This document shows positions 25,104-34,474 of a stretch of DNA of 64,000 nucleotides, in pieces. Below the pieces are notes generated by a model, which was not told where the DNA came from, did no database searches, and saw nothing but the letters and a program-made list of their open reading frames with translations. The number at the start of each line of letters is the position of its first letter. Positions within the stretch are counted from its first letter, which is position 1. Source of the stretch: Bacteroidota bacterium (lineage in GTDB: Bacteria > Bacteroidota > Ignavibacteria > Ignavibacteriales > Melioribacteraceae); contig JAHISV010000012.1 in the NCBI GenBank assembly GCA_018818065.1, positions 558,001 to 622,000 on the forward strand, in the 5' to 3' direction. The translations under genes and the position numbers were made by a program.

Positions 25104-27797
25104 TTATGGTAAAACTATGGTACATTGATCCAAAGAAACTTGTCCGGCTGCAGCGCCTTGTATCAGGGCTCTGCCATCTAATCTGGAACCAGTCAACAAG
25201 GAAATTGAAGTGCTGGCAATGATAGTTCCTTTCATTTTCGAATTTACGCCAAGAGTAACAGCGGAACCAGATACCCAATATATGTTCGCCGCATTTGCAC
25301 CATTTGTCAGAACAACCTCACTTGTTGCCTCAGTTGTGATTGATGTTGCACTGCGAATAACGAAGACAGCATTGCCATCGCCTTGTCCATCTAAATAAAG
25401 GATTCCGGCAGGTGATATTTCAATAGAAGTTCCTGATTCGTAAAGACCGGGAACAAGTGTCAGCCCGTTAATATTTCCCGAAATAGGGGTTGGTGTTCCG
25501 CGAACTGAAGCCACTGCATCAAGATATGCGGCTTCAGCATCAGTCTTTGCCGCAATTAACATTGCTGGAACGGGATCTGCGTCGTCTGCAGCAAATATAG
25601 TTCCGACAACTTCAGGATTTGTTAATCCTGCTATCGACGACCTTGAACCCGGACTAATACCAACATCTCCGGTAATTGATGAAGTCGGTATGTTTGTTAT
25701 CGCTGAGTTAGATAGTATCGCGAACCGTGCTACAGTACCAAGATCAACAGGTAGCTGACCTACAGGTGCTATTGCTGCCCCTGTAGTAAATGTCCACACA
25801 TTATCACTTTCAAGAGGATTACCAGCAAGGTCTTTCGCTCCGGTTGTAATAGTAGCTTCGTAAATTGTGCTCGCGGTTAGATTAATTGATGGTACAAAGG
25901 TTGCCTCTGTGCCAGCATAACTTACAGTCCCCAATACATTTGTTGTGCCCTGCATTAATTTAAATGTCAAAGTAGTAATAGTTGTGGCATCCATTGTCTT
26001 GCTGAAATCTGCTTTAATTTGTTTGTTCAAAACCACATCTATTGCGGCATCAACCGGGTCTGTAGAAATCACCGTCGGTGGAATGATGACTATTGCGGCA
26101 CCTGTTGTAAAGCTCCATATAAAGTTGCTTTCCATGGCATTGCCCGCAAGATCCTTAACCTCATTTGTTATAGTTGCGCTATATGTCGAATTTGATATGA
26201 GATCACTTACAGGTGAAAACGTGGCAGTTGTTCCAGAGTATGTCACAAGCCCTGAAATTGACGTAGTACCTAGTTTTAAGATAAATGTAGTTGTTGTAAT
26301 AGTTGATGCATCCATTGTTTTACTAAAAGTTGCGGCAATTTTTTGGTTCAGAGCCACATCAGTCGCTGCATTAGCAGGATCTGTAGAAATTACTGTTGGT
26401 GCAACGATAACAACGGCTGCGCCTGTAGTAAAGCTCCATTCGTAGTTGCTTGCCATAGCATTGCCTGCCAGGTCCTTAGTACCGGTTGTTATTGTTGCGC
26501 TATATGTTGAACTAGGCATAAGATTACTTGCCGGTGAAAAGGTGGCGGTTGTTCCGGTGTAAGACACAGAGCCGGAGACAGATGCCGTACCTTGCATTAA
26601 GGTGAATGTTGCTGTTGTTACAGTTGTTGCATCCATTGTTTTACTAAAGGTCGCGGCAATCTTTTGGTTCAAAGCCACTCCTGTTGCCACATTAGCAGGA
26701 TCTGTAGAACTTACAGTAGGCAACGTTATGATTGCTGTTGTGCCTGTTGTGAAATTCCAAACATAGTTATTTGCAAGTGCATTACCTGCCAGATCTTTTG
26801 CCCCGGTTGTAATCGTAACTGAATATTCTGTATTTGAAGCCAGATTACTTAAGGGTATGAATATGGCTGTTCTGCCGGAGAAAGAGACAAGACCAGAAAC
26901 TGTGGTTGAACCTTGCATTAACGTAAAGGATGAAGTAGATATTGTAGAAGCATCCATTGTCCTGCTAAACGTTGCAGATATACTCTGATTTAATGCTACT
27001 CCTGTTTCGGAATTAACCGGATCAGTTGAACTTACAGTGGGAGGGGTAACTACTTCTGTAGTTCCGGTCGTAAAACTCCATGTATGGTTGCTAGTTATAG
27101 CATTGCCTGCAAGATCTTTTGCACCCGTTGTTATAGTGCAGGTATATGCAGTATTTTGCGCCAGATTTGTTGCCGGTGCAAATATTGCGGTTATGCCGGA
27201 GTAAGACACAAAACCTGAGACAGAATTAGTACCTTGTCTTAAGGTAAAGGTCGATGCAGTTATTGTAGAGGCATCCATACCAACACTAAATGTAGCCGAG
27301 ATTTTCTGGTTGATTGGCACTGCTGTTTCGGCATTTGCCGGATCTGTAGAACTTACTGTCGGCGGAGTAATAACTGCCGCTGCGCCGGTTGTAAAGCTCC
27401 ATACATTGTTATTACTTAATGCACTCCCCTCAACATCTTTAGCCCCTGTAGTAATTGTGGCTGTATAAGAAGTCATAGGCGCAAGATTGCTAGATGGGGT
27501 AAAAGTAGCTGTTATTCCTGTATAAGATACAGTACCAGAAACAAATGAAGTCCCCTGCATTAAAGTGAATGTAGCAGTGGTAATTGTTAAGGGATCCATT
27601 GCCTCACTAAAAGTCGCTGTGATCATCTGATTAAAAGCTACATCTGTAGCTGCGTTAACAGGATTAGTTAAACTCACTGTTGGTATAGTGATAATAGGTG
27701 GAGAAGTGATTCCCATTCTATCATTGCAGTCAGTCGTAATTAAAATCAGCAGCAATGGTATAAATAATATTTTCAAATAGATTTTCATTCTATTCAT
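25104..27797 (-). CDS. Surface protein with six Big_5 repeats and a DUF3494 domain
   Basis: 897 residues. An export signal near the start ends at T-T-D-C-N (a possible but non-standard lipobox). Six Ig-like Big_5 repeats of about 105 residues follow (about 40-670), each with S-T-D-P-x-N, A-T-F-S-x-x-M-D, I-T-T-G-A-K-D-L-A-G-N and W-x-F-T-T-G. The last 220 residues are a DUF3494 beta-helix (V-D-L-G-T-V-A-R-F-A-I-L, G-R-A-L-I-Q). DNA repeats about 315 bp apart underlie the protein repeats, so copy number may vary by recombination. It is probably an adhesin or ice-binding-type surface protein. No T9SS domain is present, unlike the protein at 21409. Confidence 0.85.
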   Translation of the reverse strand: MNRMKIYLKILFIPLLLILITTDCNDRMGITSPPIITIPTVSLTNPVNAATDVAFNQMITATFSEAMDPLTITTATFTLMQGTSFVSGTVSYTGITATFTPSSNLAPMTSYTATITTGAKDVEGSALSNNNVWSFTTGAAAVITPPTVSSTDPANAETAVPINQKISATFSVGMDASTITASTFTLRQGTNSVSGFVSYSGITAIFAPATNLAQNTAYTCTITTGAKDLAGNAITSNHTWSFTTGTTEVVTPPTVSSTDPVNSETGVALNQSISATFSRTMDASTISTSSFTLMQGSTTVSGLVSFSGRTAIFIPLSNLASNTEYSVTITTGAKDLAGNALANNYVWNFTTGTTAIITLPTVSSTDPANVATGVALNQKIAATFSKTMDATTVTTATFTLMQGTASVSGSVSYTGTTATFSPASNLMPSSTYSATITTGTKDLAGNAMASNYEWSFTTGAAVVIVAPTVISTDPANAATDVALNQKIAATFSKTMDASTITTTTFILKLGTTSISGLVTYSGTTATFSPVSDLISNSTYSATITNEVKDLAGNAMESNFIWSFTTGAAIVIIPPTVISTDPVDAAIDVVLNKQIKADFSKTMDATTITTLTFKLMQGTTNVLGTVSYAGTEATFVPSINLTASTIYEATITTGAKDLAGNPLESDNVWTFTTGAAIAPVGQLPVDLGTVARFAILSNSAITNIPTSSITGDVGISPGSRSSIAGLTNPEVVGTIFAADDADPVPAMLIAAKTDAEAAYLDAVASVRGTPTPISGNINGLTLVPGLYESGTSIEISPAGILYLDGQGDGNAVFVIRSATSITTEATSEVVLTNGANAANIYWVSGSAVTLGVNSKMKGTIIASTSISLLTGSRLDGRALIQGAAAGQVSLDQCTIVLP

Positions 27798-27960
27798 TTT
27801 GATTTAACTCCTAATGTGAATTTGTTTTCATCTTCATAATAAAATTATGTGGTTCTTGTAAATGAGTGAATCAGGTAAAAGAGCGGGTATATGACTGTCT
27901 CTTTGGTCTAATAGTAAAATCCATCTCCTTCAGCAATGGATTTTGTAATTATTTGAAACA

Positions 27961-27978
27961 GGGTGTCTCAAGACACCC
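27961..27978 (-). terminator. Hairpin terminator
   Basis: Perfect 8-bp stem GGGTGTCT / AGACACCC with a 2-base loop, 22 bp past the stop of the TSP3-OmpA gene. T-run is weak (TGTTTC). Confidence 0.5.
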
Positions 27979-28000
27979 CATAACAAGGAGAGTAATCAGA

Positions 28001-29551
28001 TTATTTAATTCTCTTAAATTCAATTCTTCTATTCATTCTTCTGTTATCATCCGAATTGTTAGAAACACGTGGATTTTCTTCACCGTATCCGACTGCAGTT
28101 ATTCTATCAACTTTTATTCCTTTTGAAACAAGCCAGTTTTTAACTGCCACAGCTCTTTTCATAGAAAGGTTCTGGTTGTACTTATTAGTGCCCACATTAT
28201 CTGTATGTCCGCTTATTTCAACGTCAATATCTTTGTGTGCTTGTAATGTCTTCAGTGCGTCTTGCAGAACACTTTCAGATTCAGGTGTAATGTTAAATTT
28301 ATTAGTTTCAAAAGTTATTCCATCAAGTACTATAGGAACGCCAATTTTAATAACATCATCTTTCGCGTCAAGAGGATTTGTGCCGCGTTCAACTTCAACA
28401 CCGTCGTTAACTGTTCCTTTATCTGTATCAACATCTAACGGATTAGTTTTGTATTTCATGATTTCATCGTAATCTGATAAACCATCAGTATCCGTATCTT
28501 CAATAAGAGGATTGGTTTTATACTTGTTGATTTCATCACCATCATTTAAGCCATCTTTATCTGAATCGGCTTGTAACGGGTCTGTCTTATATTGCGTTAC
28601 CTCTGTCCCGTCATTCAACCCATCTTTATCTGTATCTGCCTGTAATGCATCCGTTTTATAAGTCATTACCTCATCATAATCACTCAAGCCGTCATTGTCA
28701 GTATCTGCTTTATTTGGATTGGTTGTATAATTATTTACTTCTTCACCATCCTTTAAGCCATCTTTGTCGCTATCAGCATTTTTAGGATCGGTATTATATT
28801 TTTTTACTTCTACACCATCTCTTAAACCATCATTGTCTGTATCCGGATTATTCGGATCTGTTCCGATTTCCAACTCTTCGCCCTTTGTAAGCCCGTCCAT
28901 ATCTTTATCGCTATCCATATCCTCTTTGGCAAGCATGATACCGGCACCTAAACTAAAATAGGCATCATTAAAATCGACAATTTTGTAAAAGTTCAAATTT
29001 TCCGTCAATGTATAATTTACACCAACGTTTAGATCAAGAAGAACTACGTCACTTATTTTAATTTCAGTACCTATACCAACAGGAATTGTTCCTGTCCATC
29101 CATCAGCTTCAACCGGTAATGGAGAAATTACATTCGGCTTTATTCCAACATTGTAGTTCAACACACCGAAACCGGCATATACATATGGATTCCAATCTTC
29201 AAAATTCATGGGAGAAATGAGAAAGCGAATATCAATCGGCATAATTGAGGTGCTGTATTCTCCTGGTCCTTTAGTTAAAGTAGTATAATTAAATTCATCA
29301 CCGAGGAAATTTCCATAACCGGCGCCAATTTCTAAATCAATAGCATGAGAAAGTTCAATCCTTAAAAAGGCACGCGCTAAGTAGGAAGTTAAAGCCAGAC
29401 CATTATCGTTTTCAAATTCGGTTGCCGGCATAACACTATTAAACTGGAATCCGCCCTTGATTCCGTAGTCCCTGAACTGTGCATTAACTGTAGTTGTATT
29501 TGTAACAAACAACATCATTAATACAATTATTGTACTTGTAAATGTTTTCAT
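28001..29551 (-). CDS. OmpA-family protein with thrombospondin type 3 repeats
   Basis: 516 residues: signal peptide (ending V-N-A-Q), a barrel domain (about 25-215), then about 170 residues of calcium-binding TSP3 repeats (repeated D-T-D-x-D-G-L-x-D and D-S-D-K-D-G-L), and a carboxy-terminal OmpA domain (I-S-G-H-T-D-N-V-G-T near 445, N-R-R-I-E-F). The acidic repeats act as a stiff, calcium-dependent spacer between barrel and peptidoglycan. AAGGAC precedes the start. The stress promoter element lies about 65 bp upstream, so this is probably the lead gene of the 23-29.5 kb set. Confidence 0.9.
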   Translation of the reverse strand: MKTFTSTIIVLMMLFVTNTTTVNAQFRDYGIKGGFQFNSVMPATEFENDNGLALTSYLARAFLRIELSHAIDLEIGAGYGNFLGDEFNYTTLTKGPGEYSTSIMPIDIRFLISPMNFEDWNPYVYAGFGVLNYNVGIKPNVISPLPVEADGWTGTIPVGIGTEIKISDVVLLDLNVGVNYTLTENLNFYKIVDFNDAYFSLGAGIMLAKEDMDSDKDMDGLTKGEELEIGTDPNNPDTDNDGLRDGVEVKKYNTDPKNADSDKDGLKDGEEVNNYTTNPNKADTDNDGLSDYDEVMTYKTDALQADTDKDGLNDGTEVTQYKTDPLQADSDKDGLNDGDEINKYKTNPLIEDTDTDGLSDYDEIMKYKTNPLDVDTDKGTVNDGVEVERGTNPLDAKDDVIKIGVPIVLDGITFETNKFNITPESESVLQDALKTLQAHKDIDVEISGHTDNVGTNKYNQNLSMKRAVAVKNWLVSKGIKVDRITAVGYGEENPRVSNNSDDNRRMNRRIEFKRIK

Positions 29552-29613
29552 TGTGCGTCCTTGACTTTTTATGTGTAAAGTTTTTTCGTTTTTGTTAATT
29601 CACTATCGCCTGT

Positions 29614-29683
29614 AATATATATCCAAGTTTACCATGCGACAATCGGGCAAAAGGATGAAAAAGGAACTACTCCATTTGGGGGG
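29614..29683 (-). promoter_or_regulatory. Stress-regulon promoter element, copy 4
   Basis: Operator 29640-29683, close to consensus. -35 TTGTCG (29637-29642), 17-bp spacer, -10 TATATT (29614-29619). Serves the TSP3-OmpA gene. Confidence 0.82.
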
Positions 29684-29757
29684 TAATGATTCAAATCGTG
29701 AATAGGATTACAATCGTTAATTAAGTGCCGCGCATAATGAAAACTGTAATTGATGTT

Positions 29758-30369
29758 TCATATCAAACTTGCAATGGCAATAATGCCGGAAATAATTATT
29801 AATATACCGGCTATTTTATTTACCCACTGCAATCCTGTTGAGTCCAGTTTCTTTCTGAAAAACGTGACCCCTGAGCTAAGAATTGCAAACCAGAGAAATG
29901 AACCAAAAAACACTCCAACAACAAGAAGTGAAGCGGACAAATAACTAAGCCCACTTCCCAGGCCAAGAGTAGCAAACACGGCAATAAAGGCAAATACAGT
30001 AAAAGGATTTGTTAGTGTAAGAAAAACGATTGTAAAATATGATCTTAACATTCCGCTGCCGTTAATCTGAATTTTGGGATCAGCCGGCTGAGCGCGAAAG
30101 GTTTTAATGCCCAGCAGAAGAAGAAGCACTCCACCAATAAGTCGTATCCAGACTCGTTGACTATTAAGGGTATCTGAAATAAAAGTTAAGCCAAATGCGG
30201 CAATGCTTCCGTAAAGCAAATCGGCAGTTGCTGCTCCAAGACCTACTACAAGTCCCCGTAATCGTCCTTCTGTAAGAGACTTGCGTATGCATATAATGCC
30301 AATTGGTCCAAGCGGCACAGCCATTGCAAAACCAATGAAGATTCCTTTGATAAAATAAAGTGGATCCAT
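29758..30369 (-). CDS. LysE/RhtB-family amino-acid exporter
   Basis: About 203 residues from ATG 30369 (an upstream TTG at 30381 is also in frame). Six membrane segments and the LysE signature G-F-A-M-A-V-P-L-G-P-I-G near residue 10 identify the family, whose members export amino acids or related small metabolites across the inner membrane. The substrate cannot be told. It is monocistronic, and no stress element is seen upstream, so it may be outside the regulon. Confidence 0.85.
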   Translation of the reverse strand: MDPLYFIKGIFIGFAMAVPLGPIGIICIRKSLTEGRLRGLVVGLGAATADLLYGSIAAFGLTFISDTLNSQRVWIRLIGGVLLLLLGIKTFRAQPADPKIQINGSGMLRSYFTIVFLTLTNPFTVFAFIAVFATLGLGSGLSYLSASLLVVGVFFGSFLWFAILSSGVTFFRKKLDSTGLQWVNKIAGILIIISGIIAIASLI

Positions 30370-30615
30370 ATTATTCTTCAATCATATTGTTTATATAGAC
30401 CTCTAACATTCAACATGCATTAATATTCACTCAAAAAATTTATTTTAACCAGACACTTATGCTAATACTTAATAATCGAGAATAAAATGGTAGAGCAAAA
30501 CTGATTAGGAACCAACGTCAATGATGTTTTTTACATTGAACCTTTTTGCTTTGTTGAATGTAGTAAAGTTTATTTGGTTGGTGAACACGTGTTTATTTTC
30601 TTCATCCAACGATTA

Positions 30616-30804
30616 CTACCCAATACGAATATTATCGAAACCGCTTATTATTCCGAAAGAATTCAATAACCAGATAACAACAATAATAATCACCACCGCA
30701 TTTAATATTTTCTTAATGGTAGATTGCATAGGGATGAATCTATTAATCAGCCAAAGTATTACTCCGACTACTATTAAGGTGAGTACTAATTCAATTAACG
30801 GCAT
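30616..30804 (-). CDS. Thivi_2564-type small membrane protein
   Basis: 62 residues with two membrane helices (about 3-20 and 32-50) and the family's opening M-P-L-I-E-L-V-L-T-L-I-V-V-G-V-I-L-W. AGGAGG lies nine bases before the start. Function is unknown; family members often occur beside stress genes. Confidence 0.75.
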   Translation of the reverse strand: MPLIELVLTLIVVGVILWLINRFIPMQSTIKKILNAVVIIIVVIWLLNSFGIISGFDNIRIG

Positions 30805-30992
30805 AGCTTTGTACCTCCTGATTTTTTATTCAATATCAACAAAATGGTTTGCGTTACCTTAAGTCCTTTTACATACGAATAGTATTTTCATTATTACTAC
30901 AAATGGATCCTGGTTGCTTGACTTCAGTATGTTCCTAAAAACACAAATCCCTTTTCACGCTTTTTTTTCAGAATAATTATTCCTGTATCGGA

Positions 30993-31436
30993 TCAATCAT
31001 TTGTTTCAAATATTTCATTTAGGGCTTTTGCAACAATATCAACGTCATCATTAAATTCTTTTTTGAATTCTTCCCACTTATTTTTGCCCTCGTACTTATA
31101 CTCACTTATCTTTTTCTTCAGATCGATATTTTTTTGTTCTAAAATCGCAACTTGTTTTTCATACTTTACTTTGAATTTTTTACCAGCCGTTTTAATTTCC
31201 ACTTTGAATTCAGCAATTTTCCTTTCGTTATCTAGTATTTTCAACTCTGCATCGTTTTTAAATTTCTGCCAATCTTTATCATATTCTGCGTGCGCATCTT
31301 TTAAGTCCTGACTTGCTTGTTGAATACCTTCCTGGGCAGCCTTGATTAAATCTTCTTTGTTTTCATTACAGGCACCAGCAAATAGAATCCCTAAAATCAG
31401 AACAATAACTAACAAAATAAAATACATGTTTTTCAT
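30993..31436 (-). CDS. Coiled-coil lipoprotein, Sll1863-like stress protein
   Basis: 147 residues from ATG 31436 (GAGGTG just upstream). Lipobox F-A-G-A-C-N near residue 23 is followed by a fully helical, highly charged coiled coil (about 30-145) with W-Q-K-F-K and W-E-E-F-K-K-E-F-N segments, as in the Sll1863 stress-response family. Probably anchored to a membrane by lipid; function unknown. No stress element is visible directly upstream. Confidence 0.65.
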   Translation of the reverse strand: MKNMYFILLVIVLILGILFAGACNENKEDLIKAAQEGIQQASQDLKDAHAEYDKDWQKFKNDAELKILDNERKIAEFKVEIKTAGKKFKVKYEKQVAILEQKNIDLKKKISEYKYEGKNKWEEFKKEFNDDVDIVAKALNEIFETND

Positions 31437-31537
31437 AATCACCTCAATCGTTTATCTAAAATCATTACTCATACTTGCATTTTTCTTTTAAGTTGAGTGT
31501 TCCAATAAAGTAAAAAAACCAAATTAGAAACACGAAG

Positions 31538-31558
31538 GACCCGTATCATTTACGGGTC
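31538..31558 (-). terminator. Hairpin terminator
   Basis: Perfect 8-bp stem GACCCGTA / TACGGGTC with a 5-base loop, 34 bp past the stop of the DUF4398-OmpA gene. T-rich sequence follows on the minus strand. Confidence 0.6.
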
Positions 31559-31591
31559 TCATTTCCCTTCGCAGTTCATAATTTCAAAATA

Positions 31592-32449
31592 CTATTTGGC
31601 TATACGATCGACTATGATCTCAACACGTCTATTATTTGCCCTGCCTTCGACGCTGTTATTATCTGCAATTGGTCTTTCTTCGCCAATTCCCCGAGCCTGA
31701 ATTAAATCACTCGGATATCCTTGTGAGATGATATAAGAACGCACTGCATCAGCACGTTTTTGCGATAACGCCTGGTTGTGGCTTAAAGAACCCTGTGAAT
31801 CTGTATGCCCTTCAACCGTTAGCTTTCTTTCCTTTGTGGCAAGAAGTGCCTCAGCAACTTCATTTAATTTAGTTTGAGCTGTAGGCATTAGTACTGATTC
31901 ATTTGAGGCAAAAAGAACACTTCCCGAAAGAGTAATAACAAGCCCGCGTGCTTCTTCTTTAGCTGCAAGTTTAGCAAGATCTTCCTGGGCTTTTAATGCC
32001 CTTTTATCCGCATCAAGACGGGCTCTTTTCTCGGATGCAAGTTGTTCCGCTTTCATAGTTGCTTCTTTCTCCGAAACAAGTAAATCATCTTTTGTCTTTT
32101 TTATTATTTCAGTTTGAGTCTTCAGGTACTCTATGTTTGCTTTATCAGTTGCTGCCTTTTCTGCTGCGCTGTTTGCAAGTCCTTCAGCTATTTTTGCCTT
32201 TCTATCTGCTACATAAGCCAGATCCCGTGTCTTATACGAATCGGGTTCATCTTTGAAAGAATCCTCAGCTATTTTAAGTGCAATTCTTGCCTTGTGCAGT
32301 TCATCCGGGACTAATTGTAATGCTTGTCCCATGCTTGCTTTTTCGTAGGCCTGTCTTGCCTCTATCAACTCATTTGGTGGTACATTTGCAGAGCAGCTAA
32401 TGAACAGTACAACGAAGGTACTAATGATGAAATATTGAATGAGTTTCAT
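31592..32449 (-). CDS. DUF4398 and OmpA-domain lipoprotein
   Basis: About 285 residues from ATG 32449, chosen for its AAGGAAT site and the lipoprotein signal that follows (F-I-S-C-S); the frame upstream to 32500 lacks both. DUF4398 helices (about 25-100: A-R-Q-A-Y-E-K-A, A-R-I-A-L-K-I-A-E) lead to a coiled coil (100-165) and an OmpA peptidoglycan-binding domain (about 170-285: V-E-G-H-T-D-S-Q-G, N-R-R-V-E-I-I-V). It is 19 bp downstream of a second, shorter DUF4398 lipoprotein and cotranscribed with it from the promoter at 32904. Confidence 0.88.
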   Translation of the reverse strand: MKLIQYFIISTFVVLFISCSANVPPNELIEARQAYEKASMGQALQLVPDELHKARIALKIAEDSFKDEPDSYKTRDLAYVADRKAKIAEGLANSAAEKAATDKANIEYLKTQTEIIKKTKDDLLVSEKEATMKAEQLASEKRARLDADKRALKAQEDLAKLAAKEEARGLVITLSGSVLFASNESVLMPTAQTKLNEVAEALLATKERKLTVEGHTDSQGSLSHNQALSQKRADAVRSYIISQGYPSDLIQARGIGEERPIADNNSVEGRANNRRVEIIVDRIAK

Positions 32450-32468
32450 ATCTAAATTCCTTTTTAGT

Positions 32469-32828
32469 TTACTTATTATCTTGTTGTAGTTTTTGTACAC
32501 GCTCTAATGCTTCTGCTGCTTCGGTCTTGTCGGCATCACCGTGAGAGAGAACCATTGCTAATTCGGCATCAGCCTGGGCGCGTTGCAGCATAGACTCTGC
32601 TTCCATTTTTTTCCCATTAAGAGCGAGAGCTTCCGCTTCGGCTAATTCTTCTTTTGCAAGTTGTAAATAGAGGGACGCGCTAGGAACCTCGGATGCGCCG
32701 CTCTCTTGAGCCGCACTGATTGCAGAAGTTGAAGCTTCTTTATTAATCACATCAGGGCTGCTTCCGCAACCGGCAAGCGTAAAAGCAATTATACACCCCG
32801 CTAACATTGCAATATGGATATGTTTCAT
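32469..32828 (-). CDS. DUF4398 lipoprotein
   Basis: 119 residues: lipobox L-A-G-C-G near residue 21 and a DUF4398 helical domain (Y-L-Q-L-A-K-E-E-L-A-E-A-E-A-L, M-L-Q-R-A-Q-A-D-A-E-L-A). Paired here with a longer DUF4398-OmpA protein, a common arrangement in Gram-negative bacteria. The stress promoter lies about 75 bp upstream of the start. Envelope role inferred; biochemical role unknown. Confidence 0.82.
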   Translation of the reverse strand: MKHIHIAMLAGCIIAFTLAGCGSSPDVINKEASTSAISAAQESGASEVPSASLYLQLAKEELAEAEALALNGKKMEAESMLQRAQADAELAMVLSHGDADKTEAAEALERVQKLQQDNK

Positions 32829-32903
32829 TAAATCCTCCTGTTAAATTGATACATGACTTGAAATTGTTTTTCACAGAAAAAAATCTTTTTAGGAATCAGG
32901 ATA

Positions 32904-32973
32904 AAATTACCGAGGATTACCTCTCAGTTCAATCGGGCAAAGGGATGAAAAAGGAACTACTCCATAAGAGTGA
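32904..32973 (-). promoter_or_regulatory. Stress-regulon promoter element, copy 5
   Basis: Operator 32930-32973 with consensus proximal half. -35 TTGAAC (32927-32932), 17-bp spacer, -10 TAATTT (32904-32909). Serves the DUF4398 operon. Confidence 0.82.
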
Positions 32974-33088
32974 GCGAGAATTTATTCAGTAGTACGATTT
33001 TCAGTTACCGGCGTAATGATTAAATAAGCATTTATATTTTTATAAATTATGAAATAATGCTTCACTATTCCCCAAGTGAAGTACCCAT

Positions 33089-34474
33089 TTAGAATCCGAC
33101 AACATTACTAATTCCGCTTCGTAGGGAAAACCATAAAAATTGGAAAAATGTATTCTCCCGATTCCTGGAGTATTTTATTTCGCCAATTTTCATTTTACCA
33201 CTTTTGTCTGGCAAGTTACTTCCGTTGATAATAAACGTTTTGCCAATAAGAGAGGCTATCTGATCAACTATTTCATTCTCGCTGCCGTTTTTACTCAGAA
33301 TGATGATGGACAAATCTTCATACTCAACTTGTAAAGTACCACTTGCTTGCCCCGAAGCAACATTGATATTATACTTTGCGTACTGAATGATTCCTGATTT
33401 AACGCGGCGATGTTCGGCTGCTTCAAGGAATGTATTTACTCTAATGACATCCATCGTACTTAGCGATCCGGTAGATTGTAAGGAGAAATCTTTTGATGCG
33501 AGTGGAATTTCCATTAACAGTTTAATGGCACCTGAATTTAGAATAATTCCCTCTGCGTTTATAACTGTTAAGGCAAAACGATCTGAATGATTCGCAATTC
33601 CACTAATAGAAACATTCACATTATCAAAGGTAATTTCTCCGGGTGTTGCTTTTACAGCATATTGCTCACAATATTTCAAACGTCCATTTAGGATTTTCAC
33701 ACTATCTATTTCAATTACTTCTTTCATTGATGATAAAATTTCATTCGGCATTAGTGGTTTAGAAGAATTTTTATCGTATGGCTTATCCATATTCACCAAA
33801 ATATCTGCATACACATCATGGATGATGATACTCTTGGCTTTATAGATGTTTCCCTTAAAAAGCGAAACAAAATCCAAACCCTTTATTTTTACTTGCGGAA
33901 TACTAAAACGATACCTGGTTTGCCTGAATTGACTTTTCGCGAAAAATTGTTCATCGCTAATTAAGAAAGATGACATAATTGAATCTGCTGTTATTTCAGA
34001 ATCTGGAACCGATGCATGCAGCATTCCAAGAGAAAATTTGTTTTGCGATTTATGATCATTCAGAACAATATTTTTTGCATCAAAAACCAAGCTTGTAAGA
34101 GAGTTTTGAGTAAGACCTCCATTCCAAATCATATCTATCCATCCGATTCCGCCAAAGGAGAATGAAGTCGCATTACAGGTTAAAGTTGAATCTTTTGCCT
34201 TGAGTGTTATAGAATTACACCCTAAACGATTATTCCAGATATTGTAGTGTATATCTCCCAGTTCAATTGAATATGCCGGATAAGCTTTTGTGAATGCTTT
34301 CGTAATTGGTTTCTTAAAAAAGGTATTGATTAAAGGATCAGGAAACAAAATCATTATCACTGCACAGAGGAGAATTATGGAAACAAGAATAAGCCCTGCA
34401 CGTTTCACTACTTTTAAGAGAGTAATTTTATTCCAATTAGTAAATATATTTTTGGTCGAAGATGTTTTTATCAT
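33089..34474 (-). CDS. AsmA/DUF748-like envelope protein
   Basis: 461 residues: an amino-terminal membrane helix (about 25-45) followed by a long beta-rich domain (I-T-L-K-A-K-D-S, F-D-N-V-N-V-S-I-S-G, S-T-G-S-L-S-T-M-D) resembling AsmA/DUF748 bridge-type proteins that lie in the periplasm and are linked to lipid transport. The start overlaps the stop of the AI-2E-type transporter by four bases (ATGA), so both are one operon. Assignment to AsmA-like is by pattern and moderate. Confidence 0.6.
   Translation of the reverse strand: MIKTSSTKNIFTNWNKITLLKVVKRAGLILVSIILLCAVIMILFPDPLINTFFKKPITKAFTKAYPAYSIELGDIHYNIWNNRLGCNSITLKAKDSTLTCNATSFSFGGIGWIDMIWNGGLTQNSLTSLVFDAKNIVLNDHKSQNKFSLGMLHASVPDSEITADSIMSSFLISDEQFFAKSQFRQTRYRFSIPQVKIKGLDFVSLFKGNIYKAKSIIIHDVYADILVNMDKPYDKNSSKPLMPNEILSSMKEVIEIDSVKILNGRLKYCEQYAVKATPGEITFDNVNVSISGIANHSDRFALTVINAEGIILNSGAIKLLMEIPLASKDFSLQSTGSLSTMDVIRVNTFLEAAEHRRVKSGIIQYAKYNINVASGQASGTLQVEYEDLSIIILSKNGSENEIVDQIASLIGKTFIINGSNLPDKSGKMKIGEIKYSRNRENTFFQFLWFSLRSGISNVVGF

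Noticed and set aside
25945..26445. 166-residue plus-strand open frame
   Set aside because: It is antisense to the Big_5 repeat protein; the open frame results from the repetitive, Thr/Ala-rich coding strand. No ribosome site or recognisable domain.
25104..27797. Regular about 315-bp DNA repeats, considered as a CRISPR-like or satellite array
   Set aside because: They encode the six Big_5 domains in frame; spacing and conservation follow the protein.
28056..28472. 138-residue plus-strand open frame
   Set aside because: Antisense to the OmpA domain and TSP3 region of the 28001-29551 gene; composition is that of a reverse-strand shadow.
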